Below the pieces are notes generated by a model. It had not been told where the DNA came from. It saw only the letters and a list, made by a program, of their open reading frames with translations, and made no database searches. A stretch of 64,000 nt of DNA from Rhododendron vialii (taxonomy: Eukaryota; Streptophyta; Magnoliopsida; Ericales; Ericaceae), in the NCBI RefSeq assembly GCF_030253575.1, contig NC_080568.1, positions 25,237,501 to 25,301,500 on the forward strand, written 5' to 3'. A program made the translations under genes and the position numbers. Within the stretch, counting starts at the first letter, position 1, and each line of letters begins with the position of its first letter. This document shows, in pieces, positions 1 to 31,751 of this stretch.

Positions 1-1533
1 CGTCATCCATCATATACCTAAAGTTTAAGCCATACCTAGATACCTCTCCATTGGACCACTAAAATACATTCTCGACTACAGGACCAATATGGTTTAGAAG
101 CTAGAACAGGTAGGTAGGCAGAGTTTATATCTCCCAGTAAAGCCTCCTCCCTATTTTCTTTTTGTATGTTCCTTTTGCAGCACTACGACACAGAGGTATG
201 GTCCTCATCCCCCTCACATCCAAGCAACCTAACCCAAATCGACCAAAAAAAAAAAAAGGAAAGGCCACAACCACCAAATAAGTGATTGAATCAGTATCCC
301 GATTCAGGCCTCTATCAGCTACCATATCTGGCGCCCAGCTTATGATCCAAAAAGAACATAGCAACAACCCACTTATTGGTACTAGTCATTCGGAAAGAAG
401 AAAAACCCATTCAGGAACCGCAACCTATTAAAACTGTGACCAACTTGAGCCATTCACCCATGGACCAATCCTTAACAATTCAAATACTAACTGTACTAGT
501 ATTAAAGAGGAAATTACAATGCAAAAAAGCTAATTAGGGTAGTACAATAAAGTTATTTAACGTAATATGCAGAAGAAATTATTCGAATGTGAGCATTTTA
601 TGTCTGGAGCCTGACACCAACGTACACTAGGCATTCAAGGGTGGAAAGAATCAGATCCACCCATTTGGGTAGTTGCCACACATACTGCCAAACAAATAAA
701 AGTCTAGAACAATTATGGCAGGAGCAATTCATGTTTTCAAATAACTGAAAATAAGAAGTCCCAAAAAGATTCCATCACGGGGCATCATGTACACAAGGCT
801 TTCCCTAAATTATTGCAACATATTGCCACAATTGCCACAATCAAAGGCAGCTAAACATGCTTTAAATGATATAAACAAAAATACCGCAGCACTCTGCTTT
901 GACAGTAAGTGAGATATCATATCATACATACAAGTAAATAGGGCTATTATGGATGACAACAGTACTTTTATGTTCACATATATCAGCAGACACTTCTAAT
1001 GGAAATGTCTACTTCCAAACATCTCTTCTCATATGTATTTGGTAGCTCACTTAATCATCGAAGTTTAATATCGAAGCAGCCCGTAAAATGGAAATTATGG
1101 CCAAGCATGTGCCCGGAGGTGCAATGCAACGTAATTCAAGCAATTCACACGTGAGAATTCATATGCACGTACATGTATTTGCATGTCTGTTTATGTTGTA
1201 AGTGCTAGCATTTACTAACCACACTAGAGCAGCAATGTTTGTTTCCTTTTCCCCAATGTATTTCTCCTTTACAGATTCTAATAAATTACAATATTTCCCT
1301 TCATTTAAAAAATAAAGAAACTTTGACAATAAAAACAAAAATACAAATATTAAAATATACACGAAAATTTACGTAATTAAATACGTATATAGACGAGAAA
1401 AAAATATAATTTTAGATAGAATCTGGGATTCCCAAACCAATTGGGTTAATAGAAGAACAAAGCCTAGCCCTAAAGAAACGAACAAAATTTATCATCAAAA
1501 TAAACAGGAAGGATAATTAACGACGACACTCAC
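1..1533. other. AT-rich non-coding stretch at left edge
   Basis: No reading frame here resembles a protein I recognise. If the leader exon proposed just to the right is real, this stretch would be the first intron of a minus-strand gene whose coding part lies left of the window. That is inference only. Confidence 0.3.
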
Positions 1534-1900
1534 CAAACCCCTCAAGAAATTTACAGATCCACGCAAGCCCAAAAAAGAAATCGAACACCTTGAAACCCTA
1601 TGCACAAAAGGGATGAAAATAATCTACAAAATCAGGACCAGCCAATAGAGAGAAACGAACCTATATACAACAACGAAGCAATTGAAACAGATGATTGAGA
1701 AATCGACGGGCTAGATGCTTTATCCGGCGGGCACTGAAACCCTAACCCTAGAATTGCGAAAAATAAACGGAGGGGGTTGAAAAATGGATCAATCGGTAGA
1801 GGATGACGAGAATCGAACGAATTTAAGGTTTGATTTGAGGATTCGAAGGTCGATTTCAAGAGAATTGAAGGTCGATTGGCACGAGGTTGAGATTGGGGAT
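1534..1900 (-). other. Possible 5' leader exon of a minus-strand gene beyond the left edge
   Basis: Read on the minus strand, the stretch is pyrimidine-rich, as plant leaders often are. It ends in a good splice donor (GTGAGT; plus positions 1528-1533), followed by AT-rich intron-like sequence. It contains a 75-codon frame (1632-1859) of low-complexity composition that matches nothing I recognise. A leader exon with an intron in the 5' UTR is a common plant layout. No coding exon is visible, so the identity of the gene is unknown and the call could be wrong. Confidence 0.25.
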
Positions 1901-2985
1901 CTGGACGATGAGGTTTGACAAAAAGGTACGGTTCGTGGTTTTGTAGACGACGTCACTGGACGGTTCGAAGAAGGAGCCCGATATCGTTGAAGAACCCATC
2001 CGGTCCGGTACGTCTTAATCGCCTAACCGGGCCCAGTCGACGTCGTATTTGGCACAGGAAAGTTATCTTGTGGTCGTGATTAACCCACTAAACCGAATCA
2101 ATTCAACCCGCAAAACAGTGGCTGAGCCAGAATTTCAACTCGAGGGGCCAGATTAAGAAAGGAAATTTGTTGTTGGAAAATTTCAAAAAAATTAAATTGG
2201 GTTTTTCTGATCTATGTATACAATATTCATGACAAATTAAGGAATTAAATTTGGAGCTATTGTTGATACTAAGATCAATTACAAATGGTATCGGAATTAG
2301 GGCTGCAAAAAAACTGAACCCTATATTTTTTAAGAAGGCAATTTCAAGTTCAAAAATTATGGGCTTATTGAAATTTAAAAATATGCAATATGGATCTTAT
2401 TTGAAACATCTCATTGAGATCTTTTATAGGATGCAAAAAAAATTAAAAAATTATTTTTCATTTATATTATTTTTGAGTTTGAAAATGTGAAATAAGCTGC
2501 TTATTTTTTAAGAAAATTTCTGGAACGGGGCCTTGCGCTCTTATAGTTAACAAAGTTGGGTTAAAGAATCTAAAGCTGGTCTCGGAAAATTATCTTGTAC
2601 TCATGATACATGGGCCCAAGCAAAAAAGATTTTGTGGCCCTTAAAGGAAGCAGGGGCCTGCTGTGCCAAATTTGAACTGTTCGTCTGTATTTTGAATGGT
2701 CTGAATTTAAATAAAAAAAAATCAGGGAAGAGTTGAACCGGATTTAAATAAAGCTTTTTTGGAAAAAGGTTTATTAACTCTTTTCTAAAAATGTTTTGCA
2801 TTTAAATTCGGATCATTCAAAATACTATAAAACGGACGAGATTGCGCACAGCACGTGCTGTGCAGTTGCTGCAGAGCTGGTCCCCCCCTTCCCTAAATGG
2901 TTTAAATTTGAGGTGGATCACAACTCACAAGGAGTGAGGAAATATCCGGATTGACAATACATTGGATTTTGATTGTAGTTCTTAA
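1901..2985. other. Intergenic, decayed repeat sequence
   Basis: No credible gene. The segment from about 2118 resembles the degenerate 'gtggctgagccag...' repeats often seen in plant intergenic DNA. The 66-80 codon frames here are AT-biased and look random. Confidence 0.3.
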
Positions 2986-2991
2986 GGGCCT

Positions 2992-3197
2992 GTTTGGCCA
3001 CCCCATTAACTAATTTTGGTTATTCTTGATGCAGAATCAGAAATGAATTGCAGATGCAGAATCAGAAATGAATTGCAGAATGCTTGTGTAACGTCAAAAA
3101 TAATCTCTATAAGAGCTTTCGGGGTTTTAATTATGTATTCTTTGCTCACAAAACTCTTCCGAAAAATGTATTATACGTATATCATCCAAACACCCTC
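2992..3197. mobile_element. Possible Tourist-like (PIF/Harbinger) MITE
   Basis: The left end reads gggcctgtttgg after TAA. The right end reads ccaaacaccctctcc before TTA, an imperfect terminal inverted repeat. Inside is a 21-bp direct duplication containing 'gcagaatcagaaatgaattg'. The ends match the general Tourist pattern, but the repeats are short and the target duplication is uncertain. Confidence 0.3.
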
Positions 3198-3565
3198 TCC
3201 TTAAAAGTGCTTTTGAGGAGTATTGCATACCAATAAACCTCCGAAATAGGATAATGATTTTTCCACCTAAGTTTTACCATCCCTTCCGCACTTTTTTTTT
3301 TTTTTAACTCATGTGAAACTACCATATTACCCGGTTCACTTTTTTCGCATATCAAGGGATAATGTAGCAAATTCATGTGAATAAAAACAAAAAAAACGAA
3401 ATGAGCGTGAATGGTAAAAAGGGAGTTCGAAAACGATACCCAGAAAATATTCATCCACAAAAGTGAAGCGCACAGTGAATCCTTTTGACTGGAAGCTTAT
3501 ACTCCTCCAAGCAGCCCTCTCCACCCCCACACCCACACCCACACCCACTTATTACAATATACTAC

Positions 3566-3574
3566 TATATATAT
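3566..3574 (+). promoter_or_regulatory. TATA-like box upstream of the small gene at 3728
   Basis: TATATATAT lies about 155 bp upstream of the ATG. It is followed by a pyrimidine-rich leader, as expected for a plant 5' UTR. Position and composition are the only evidence. Confidence 0.35.
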
Positions 3575-3727
3575 CTACATAATTGAGGGCAACATAGCAG
3601 AGGTGGCTCGTTCTGTCAGTAATTCCAAAGAGGTTTTGTTTGCCATTCTGTTTCCAAGAAACAAATTTCATCTCTGTTTCTTCTGACACTCTGTTTTGCT
3701 ACTTCTGCAGTTTCTGCCAGGCAAGAA

Positions 3728-3970
3728 ATGGAAACTCAAGAAACTAAGATCGTAGAGGGGAAGAAGTTTCGATTGCCTCCAAAGAGAGGTAAGATCAAAG
3801 AGAAGATTTTTGGTGAATGGAAAGAGAAGGCGAGGGATGCAGTTGGAATGGGAAGAGAGAATAAATCAGAGGGGAAAAGTAAGGGTGGAGGAGAGAGTGG
3901 AAGCCCAGCCTCAATAACCCATCCCTCAGAGGGAAAAAAAGTAGGAAAGACGGCAGGAATGGATGTCTAA
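3728..3970 (+). CDS. Small basic protein, hypothetical (80 aa)
   Basis: Single-exon frame of 80 codons. The product is highly hydrophilic and lysine/glycine rich. It starts METQETKIVEGKKFRLPPKR and has a Gly/Ser/Lys-rich second half with no signal peptide or membrane segment. The RLPPKRG-IK--IF pattern near the N-terminus resembles small uncharacterised plant proteins I have seen, but I cannot name a family. A TATA-like box about 155 bp upstream, a pyrimidine-rich leader and a purine at -3 (aagaaATGg) support a real gene. There is no intron within the frame. Function is unknown. It could also be the first exon of a longer gene, but the in-frame stop at 3968-3970 argues against that. Confidence 0.5.
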   Translation: METQETKIVEGKKFRLPPKRGKIKEKIFGEWKEKARDAVGMGRENKSEGKSKGGGESGSPASITHPSEGKKVGKTAGMDV

Positions 3971-4459
3971 TTATTGTTTCATGCCTGATCTATCTTTGTA
4001 CGCCGGATTCAAGTTTGTCTTGAATCACTTTACTTTTTCGATAATCCATCACTCATGTATCCAAACCAGATTACACCCACCTCGTTTAATTCATGTATAA
4101 TATTAGTCTGTTACCAAGATTAATTTGTGAACTCAAATGGGTTTTTTTACATGACCATTGCACATGACCTAGTATTCATATTACTCCTCCGTCTCTGTTT
4201 GTTGGTCCATTTTCGGATTTAATTTTTCTTGCCAACAACTCTTTGCAAATCACCTCACTTTCACGCATAAGCGTGCGAAACGGCTGTGAAATGTGAAATG
4301 GACTGTAGGGATTAGTTTGAGGTACGCGCAAGTTGGCTCCGGACGCCCTGCATCACACACAAAAAAAAAAAAAAAAAAACATCCTTCCACTTGCTCACTT
4401 TTTCAAACACAAGACAATGTCATACCTCTGTGTGAACCGAATAATTAACAAAAATGTCA

Positions 4460-4573
4460 GAGGCACATCGGGTTTGGCACACCTCAGCCACACTCCTCTC
4501 ACATACATGTGGAGCTCGGGACCATGTATGTGAAAGGAATGTGGCTGAGGTGTGCCACACCTGATGTGTCCCC
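4460..4573. mobile_element. Short hairpin MITE
   Basis: Two arms of about 50 bp form an inverted repeat. The left arm contains tggcacacctcagccaca and the right arm contains tgtggctgaggtgtgcca, with a short loop near 4512-4522. The heptamer taattaa occurs close to both outer ends and may be part of a target duplication. No coding potential. Superfamily not determined. Confidence 0.6.
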
Positions 4574-4926
4574 TAGTAATTAAAGAATGCAGATGTTAAA
4601 AAAAGAGAGTCTGAACACCTGATCACTTTTACACAAATTGATAATGGATTCCACTTGATAAAGAGCACCAAACTAAGTTACATACTGTTGAATGCCATAT
4701 TGCACATAAAAAAAAATTATGACCAATCTTCCGTTTAATAACCAGAAATTAAAGTTCCCATAACCAAAGAATATTCCCATAATACAATCATTTCACATGT
4801 AGAGTGTTTTTTTTATTCATAATATATATACTGTGGTTGGTGAGTGTGTACGTACGTATGTAGCATTGCTGTCCTCCGAAAATGTTCAGTACGTACCGAC
4901 CAACAACAAATCCAGCCTCACCCCAC

Positions 4927-15928
<11,002 letters not shown>

Positions 15929-15970
15929 ATTGTTTCTTACCAGGTAGGCGATGTTACACGATCAGTAGTC

Positions 15971-15973
<3 letters not shown>

Positions 15974-16010
<37 letters not shown>
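15974..16010. repeat. (GA)n microsatellite in the leader of beta-glucosidase copy 1
   Basis: Perfect AG/GA run about 45 bp upstream of the copy 1 start codon (minus-strand gene). On the transcribed strand it reads as CU repeats. The paralogue also has a dinucleotide tract near its start codon, but in the opposite sense. Confidence 0.9.
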
Positions 16011-16012
<2 letters not shown>

Positions 16013-16090
16013 TATGCAGGTGGTGATCGAGTGCTATGTTCATACGCTTTCACATAGCATAACAAGTGAGGCAAATGTTAACTGGTGCAA

Positions 16091-16098
16091 TATATATA
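16091..16098 (-). promoter_or_regulatory. Possible TATA box of beta-glucosidase copy 1
   Basis: TATATATA on the minus strand about 165 bp upstream of the ATG at 15928. Supported only by position; it lies inside duplicated repeat sequence. Confidence 0.3.
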
Positions 16099-16102
16099 CA
16101 TT

Positions 16103-17105
16103 GAGGCAAATGCTAACTGGTGCATTGGTGCACCCTCTATGTGAGCCCGTAGAAGTAATAATTACCGACCAACGTTGACCTTTCACTTTCCTTTTCGCGT
16201 TTTTTACTCTCCAATCACAAGCAAAGGGGGAAAAAACAGCTGTGTTATTGGTACAGGGAAAAAATTTGTACCGACATGTACATATTCTTTTTGGGCCTGT
16301 TACATGTCCCAAAAAAATGATCTAAGCCGTTCTTACAAAAAATAAGCTTAATTCAGTGTCAGAAATGGTATTTAAGAAACTTCCAACTTTGTTACAGAAA
16401 ACAATAGTGTACAAAAATAACTTGAAGCAAAACTAAAAAAAGGGAAAAAAATGAATAAAGACAAAAAATTAAGTGCTTCAATTTTCAATCCGTTTGAATT
16501 GGTACAAAGATTTTAATTATTTTTTTGATCATATTATTTTTAAGAGTCGTAATTAATTTTTATCTCTAGAGCAATCATAATTAAGTATTTGCTCTCTTTT
16601 TTGTCTCTAGGGCTCTTATAACTTATTTCTTCGTTTTTTGTATTTTGTTTTTTTTTTTTAATTTTTGTTCGATTCACGTGATTTTTTTTTGTATTAATCC
16701 TCCGTCTCAATGAGAGAACTCTAAAGAGTACAAAATTATGACCAAAAACAGAATAAAAAATGTTCACAAAAGATGAAAAAAATATCAAACAGCTGTCTTT
16801 TAGAGCTTAAATGCATTCTCAGTTGAATTTTTTCAATATCGGTTTATATTTTTATATTTTTCCGATTCATCTCGTCGAGACAAACGATTAACCTCTAAAA
16901 TTACGTCGAAAAGCTAAACAATAAGTTACTAAGAGTAAAAAATAACGAAATAAGTTTCAAACTTATAAGTTTAAAATAACGCAGCCGAAGTCGACGAGTT
17001 CATAAGCAAAACGGTGAGAAGAAAATGGAGGAGAAATGGCGCCTAAATGGGAAAAAAGGACCCGCCCAATTTCAGTTTAATGATTGTTTTGTAATTAATT
17101 ATTAC
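16103..17105. repeat. Segmental direct repeat, copy A
   Basis: Two blocks recur downstream: 16103-16215 (aggcaaatgctaactgg ... gtgcaccctctat) matches 17127-17232, and 16329-17105 matches 17798-18590. The match is high, with scattered substitutions and small poly-A or poly-T indels. A conserved stretch reads 'catctcgtcgagacaaacga'. The repeat lies between the two beta-glucosidase genes, upstream of copy 1. No coding frame is conserved between the copies. Confidence 0.85.
16236..16328. mobile_element. Half fold-back element at the junction of the segmental repeat
   Basis: Carries the terminal 'attggtacag', the 'ttttgggcctgttacatgtccc' block and a degenerate 'atgatctaagccg' core of the palindromic family. 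It continues into the repeat as aataagcttaattcagtgtc. Confidence 0.45.
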
Positions 17106-17126
17106 AAAACCAAGGACAAATTTATA

Positions 17127-18590
17127 AAGGCAAATGTTAACTGCTACATTGGTGCACCCTCTATATGGGCCTGTAGACGTAATAATTACCGACCAACGTC
17201 GACCTATCACTTTCCTTTTCGCCTTTTTTACGAGAGGTGCCTTTTCCACCCCTGACATTGCCCCTCTCTCTCTCTCTCTCTCTCTTGCCAAGAAGACCAA
17301 AATATCTCCGATTCCCACCATTTTAACTAGATTCTTTTAGGTTCCGCAGTCCGGTGCAGTTGGCAACCAACCCTCTCCTACTTCCGAGAGGCAGAGGTTC
17401 AAGGTTCTTTGGAGGCGGTTGGAATCCCAAAGCTATAGAAAGCAACTGGATTCTCTTGATGCTAATCTAACTACCTCGCTAATCTCCACTGACTATAAAA
17501 TATGGAGAAAAAAAAACTAAATTCTTTTTTGTTTAATTTCTTAATTCTATTATCTTATTTATTTAATTCATTTATTTATTTATTAACGTATTTAATTTTA
17601 ATTTGGTTAACTCAAATAATATTTTCAACTAAAATATGTTTTTTACTTTTAAATTTGACTTTATATTTAAGGCTCCGTTTTCTTGAACTTAACTTAAATT
17701 TAGGAACTTTGTCCTTATTTGAATTTTTTTCGCATTTGTTAGTTTTGCGTTATTGATTCATCTCAATGAAAAGAATTGATAAAATACTTTATTTATTGTT
17801 CTTACAAAAAATAAGCTTAATCTAGTGTCAGAAAGGGCATTTAAGAAACTTCTAACTTTGTCACAGAAAACAATAGTGTACAAAAATAACTTGACGCAAA
17901 ACTAAGAAAAGGAAAAAAATGAATAAAGATAAAAAAAAAATTAAGTACTCCAATTTTCAATCCATTTGAATTGGTGCAAAGATATTATTTTTTTATCATA
18001 TTATTTTTAAGAGTCGTAATTAATTTTTGTCTTTAGAACTATCATAATTAAGTATCTGCTCTTTTTCTTTTTTCTTTTTTTTGTCTCTAGGGCTCTTATA
18101 ACTTATTTCTTTGTTTTTTGTATTTTGTTTTGTTTTTTTTTAAATTTTTGTTAGATTCACGTGATTTTTTTTGGATTAATCCTCCGTTTCAACGAGAGGA
18201 CTCTAAAGAATACAAAACTATGACCAAAAACATATATAAAAAAAAGTTCACTAAAGACGAAAAAAGTATCAAACAGCTGTCTTTTAGAGCTTAAATGCCA
18301 TCTTATTTGAAATTTTTTCAACATCGGTCCACATTTTTATACTTTTCCTATTCATCTCGTCAAGACGAACGAATAACCTCTAAAATTACGTCGAAAAGCT
18401 AAACAATAAGTTACTAAGAGTAAAAAATAACGAAATAAGATCCAAACTTATAAGTTTAAAAGGACGCAGCCGAAGTCGACAAGTTCATAAGCAAAACGGT
18501 GAAAAGAAAATGGAGGAGAAATGGCGCCTAAATGGGAAAAAAAAGGACCCGCCCAATTTTAATTTAATGGTTGTTTTGCAATTAATTACA
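17127..18590. repeat. Segmental direct repeat, copy B
   Basis: Second copy of 16103-17105. Its two homologous blocks (17127-17232 and 17798-18590) are separated by about 560 bp instead of about 110 bp. The extra sequence contains a (CT)n run at about 17263-17285 and very AT-rich DNA. Confidence 0.85.
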
Positions 18591-19012
18591 AAAATAAGTA
18601 TAAATTTAAGAAATTGAATTATACACTCCCTTTTTTGACATCTACACTTTTTTTTTTGTCTTCTAGTAAAAAAAAATTACAACAATCATGATGTTAAAGA
18701 TGCAGTATAGCACCCATTAGCCGGACCGATATATTGAAATCAAATATATATACTAAGTTTTCTTAATGAAATATTATATTTTTTTCAGTAGTCCCATTTG
18801 CATCAACAAGCTAGCATTTCTTTCTTGCATCACTTATCTATCTCTTGACTTTCTTTGCAAGCCTTATTCATTCGATTGTGTCAATGCATGCATCTGTACA
18901 TGTCTCATTGGGACACTCTTCATTAAAAAAATAGCTAGTTTGAAAACTAGCAAAAGACTTTGCACAGAGTACAAGTTCTCCCGTGTAGCATAATCCTGAT
19001 TAGGAGAGGTGC
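18591..19012. other. AT-rich spacer with no gene seen
   Basis: Nothing recognisable. The 75-codon frame at 18766-18993 has no similarity I know of. Confidence 0.3.
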
Positions 19013-19395
19013 TATTGGTACAGATTTCATATCTGTACCAGTGAGTACATACTCTTTTTAGGCCCGTTTCGGGTCCCAAAAATAATCGGAGCCACTCATT
19101 TTGTTTAAAATATTTTGTTTATGGACCCTACAAAAAATAAGTTCAATCCGGTATCAATTAGGGTGTGTACGAAACATCCAACTTTGTCCTATAATTCAAG
19201 CTTGAATTTTAAAGCAAAGTTGGAAGTTTAGTAAACGTTCTTATCGATACTGGATTGAGCTTATTTTTTGCAAGGACCATTAATAAAGTATTTTAAACAA
19301 AATGAACGGCTCCGATCATTTATTTGGGACCCGAAACTGGCCCAAAAGATATATATACATGATATATGTACATAAACAAATGTACTCATAGACTT
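19013..19395. mobile_element. Palindromic fold-back element (complete)
   Basis: The left half reads ggcccgtttcgggtccc, aataatcggagccactcatt, aataagttcaatccggtatc, caactttgtcc. The right half reads its inverse: aaagttgga, gatactggattgagcttatt, aatgaacggctccgatcatt, gggacccgaaactggccc. The centre is near 19197. Same family as 14264-14650. Confidence 0.75.
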
Positions 19396-19849
19396 TCTGA
19401 TTAGGATTTAGGGGACCCCTACTAGTACTATATATATAAATACTTGTTTAGTAGTAGGAGTTTGAGTTTTGCACTTAATGGTCTTAATCTGAAGTTATCT
19501 ATCTAATTTTGTTTAATCCTAAGAGTATCCAAACGAATTCTCATTCTACACGTCTAGTAAACATCCTCTTAAATTTTTTTTTTTCATTCGTTAAATATAA
19601 TCTATCTACTCTATCTTAAGAGACTTGGGAACGGATGCTTACAGGAATCGAATCATGTCCACATGTATAGAAATATAAGAAAGGCACTAACTACATTCCA
19701 CTCCACTTGTTACTTTAAGAAGGTATTTTTTAGTCTTAACCCCTCCCACCGGAATGGACCTCAAAGGTCGGCATGTGTGTTGTCCTCCCAAAACGCCATC
19801 GTTTTGATGCAAGAAACTCCATCCTTTTATGCCATGTTTGGTACCCATT

Positions 19850-20000
19850 AAATCGGCAAGAAATTGATTATTATTTTTATTTTTGTGGGGCCCTTTACAG
19901 GTCTTACAAATATGATTCAAACCGCAAGTTATTCTTAAAATATTTTTTTACGGGTTCATGAAAAAAATTAGCTCAATCCGATATTGGTAATGGGCTCCAC
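19850..20000. mobile_element. Half fold-back element
   Basis: Single arm with ttgtggggccc, a degenerate 'tatgattcaaaccg' core and agctcaatccgatattggtaatgggc. The matching inverted arm is missing. Confidence 0.45.
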
Positions 20001-20599
20001 AATAAGCAAAAAAATCATTAATTTCTTGCCTAATTTTTTATTTTTTATTTTTTTGTCAATCGATAGAAGAGATCGTTTCATCATATATGAAGTACAGAGT
20101 ACAAACCCGGAACACTACATCAATTGTGAGAATTCACGAGACAACCAAGTCAAACAATTCAAATAATACAAGAAATAAATCCATTATTAGATAGAAACAG
20201 AGAAAAAAAGGAAAAACCCATCTAATAGAAGAACACACCCACACGCACGTTGAATTTCTTGCACCAAAACGTTGGCCGTTTTTTGGAGACAACACACATG
20301 CTCTCCTCAGCAGGATCCCCCAGTCCCCTTCCACTCCCCAATTGGAAAAGAGGTTGCTTGAGCTTGAAAGCAAATGCAAAGAGTTGGGATACTTATCATT
20401 CTCCTTTGTACATGTGCCACTCTCTTCTTGCCTGTCGCTCTCCATGACCATCACATTCTTCTCTCCCACAATTAATAAATCTTTAGAAAAGTTAAACAAT
20501 CGCATTATTGTTCTCTCACTCTCATTCCTTTCGAATATTAATTAATTAACTTAGAAAATGGAAAAGTTCTCTCGCACAAGTCCTCTGTCTGAGGAATCC

Positions 20600-20725
20600 T
20601 TTTATGGGTACACCATTTGGTGTACACGATATGCACACCGTGTTGAGCCAGACCCATTTTGGAGTCTTACACAAATGATTAAAGCCGCTTAATATGTTTA
20701 AAATATTTGCGGAACATGGTGTACC
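20600..20725. mobile_element. Half fold-back element
   Basis: Begins tgggtacaccatttggtg and ends in the inverse, catggtgtaccca. It contains a degraded 'aaatgattaaagccgcttaa' core. Probably a deletion derivative of the palindromic family. Confidence 0.4.
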
Positions 20726-21199
20726 CATAGTTTTATTGCCATTTGAGCGTGCAAACCAAAGGGAACATTCCCACACGTGTTACACATCCTAGTAGAATTT
20801 TCCTCTATAAATATCACAGCCAATACAAAACCCTCATAAAAATCACAATTAATCCCTCCATGTTTTCCTGCATTAAGCTTAGGAATACGTTTATTTGCTA
20901 ATATGATTGCAAGGAAGGGAAGGCAGAGTGCCGTGGTTTGTGGGCTTGAAGGACTTGGCTAGCGTCGTGACAAGTGGTATCAGAGTCCGGACAGGGAGAT
21001 CCAAATAAATGAATTTCCGTACCAAACAAAGAATGCATATTTATGCATCATAGCACTAAAATCAAAGCATAAAATTCAAAGTCCTTTATAGTTTTATTTA
21101 TAAATGGAATTTTAGTAAAGGTGATTAAGAAAGCAATGCATGTGACCAAACAACCCTTTTGGGCTTCTGCAACTCAAATTTTCTTCTGTAAGCTATGCG

Positions 21200-30406
<9,207 letters not shown>

Positions 30407-30435
30407 GGCCTAGCCTCCCAATCTCAGCCAATAGA

Positions 30436-30437
30436 TA

Positions 30438-30474
<37 letters not shown>
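30436..30474. repeat. (CT)n microsatellite in the leader of beta-glucosidase copy 2
   Basis: Perfect CT run 30 bp upstream of the start codon of the minus-strand gene. On the transcript it is a GA repeat between the likely start site and the ATG. Confidence 0.9.
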
Positions 30475-30475
<1 letters not shown>

Positions 30476-30546
30476 AAGTACTCAATTGTCACTCTGGAGA
30501 GAGAATCATCTATCTCTGTTGTGTAGGGACTGAATTATTACGCGCA

Positions 30547-30552
30547 TTTATA
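30547..30552 (-). promoter_or_regulatory. TATA box of beta-glucosidase copy 2
   Basis: Minus-strand TATAAA (within cttataaatgcgcg) about 140 bp upstream of the ATG at 30406. A transcription start near 30515 would give a leader of about 110 nt containing the GA repeat. Inference from motif and spacing. Confidence 0.5.
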
Positions 30553-30617
30553 AGCACATTAGTGATGGGTTTTAAAAGGGAACGATTGTGGTGATAGAGA
30601 TATATACATGCGTGTGT

Positions 30618-30625
<8 letters not shown>

Positions 30626-30659
<34 letters not shown>
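30626..30659. repeat. (GA)n microsatellite
   Basis: GA run upstream of the beta-glucosidase copy 2 promoter region. Confidence 0.9.
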
Positions 30660-30662
<3 letters not shown>

Positions 30663-31586
30663 AATGTGGAAGTGCGGCTGGTATGAGTGGCGAGTCCTCT
30701 GTTCACACGATAGCAATCCTTAAAGAAGCATGGCACTGGGCGGCTGGGCCGAATGTTAGTCTGGTTAGTTGGTAAATTTGGTTTTCACACAAATGATCGG
30801 AATTCAATCTTTAGGAGCTAGCCGCAAGAAAGAAATTTCTTGCAAACTTTTTAGTTTTGGTGTGGATAGTCTGCCTTTTGATCGAACCTGCAGAGAATTA
30901 ATCGAGGTGCATGCCCGTTAGTTGACCCGGATGCCCTCGAACCAAAAAGAGAGAGAGAGTGTGTGAAGCGTATTGCTTCTAATAATGCATTATGCCTCTC
31001 TGTTATATGCTCGCTTTTGTGGTTTGTTTGGTCCAATTTTCACACTTTTTTGGCTTTCGTGGTTGTCTTTTTTTTATATTACTATTTGATAGATGTCTAG
31101 CCTACTCTTAAAGAAACAAGGAAGAGGTACCACTAAGCGGCATACGAATAAGACAAGTCCTGAGGACATCAACCACCACACCAAGCAATCGACCCTCACC
31201 TTCCATGTGGAAGAAGTAAGAAAATGTCATTGAATTACAAGCCCGTTGGCGCTTCGTGGTTGTCTAGTTGCTTCTTTGTTGTAATAAGTGTCACAGGAGC
31301 TCATTGTTTGCTTCACATTTGTGCTTTTTCCCACTGACCGCCCAATTCCAACCCCACCTGAGTTTTATGGGGAATTTAAGAAAATTTTCGATCAGTCCTA
31401 TAATTTCCAAATTCTGCTCTTTCCCCTAGAATTTCCACTCACGTGCTTGAAGATATCACGAGTAACTGAGCAAATTACTCCATCCAAATTAAATCACGGG
31501 AATAAATTGATTCAGGCTTGCAGATCGAGCATGTTTGGAACTTAAGGAAGGGACAAGATCCTGAAATTAACTGCATCTTGACTTAA
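30660..31586. other. Intergenic spacer, no gene seen
   Basis: Short frames only, none recognisable. The region separates the beta-glucosidase cluster from the CobW-like gene. Confidence 0.3.
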
Positions 31587-31751
31587 GGGCGTTTTCGGTA
31601 AGAATTTGGGGGAAAAACTTAGACCATTTTATCATCTCGTTCAGACAAATCAATAACAATTTGCCTATTAAAAAAAAACTAAAAATTTGTCAACAAAAAC
31701 TTATTCACTTACATACTTATTTACAACTTATTCACTACCAAAAACGTCCCC
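31587..31751. mobile_element. Tourist-like MITE, 165 bp
   Basis: The left end is gggcgttttcggtaa and the right end is its inverse, taccaaaaacgtcccc. Target duplication is TAA (31584-31586 and 31752-31754). Same superfamily pattern as 26519-26908 but a different subfamily. Confidence 0.7.

Noticed and set aside
20134..20505. 123-codon minus-strand ORF between the beta-glucosidases
   Set aside because: Composition is irregular, there is no motif, no promoter and no partner exon. It overlaps AT-rich repeat DNA.
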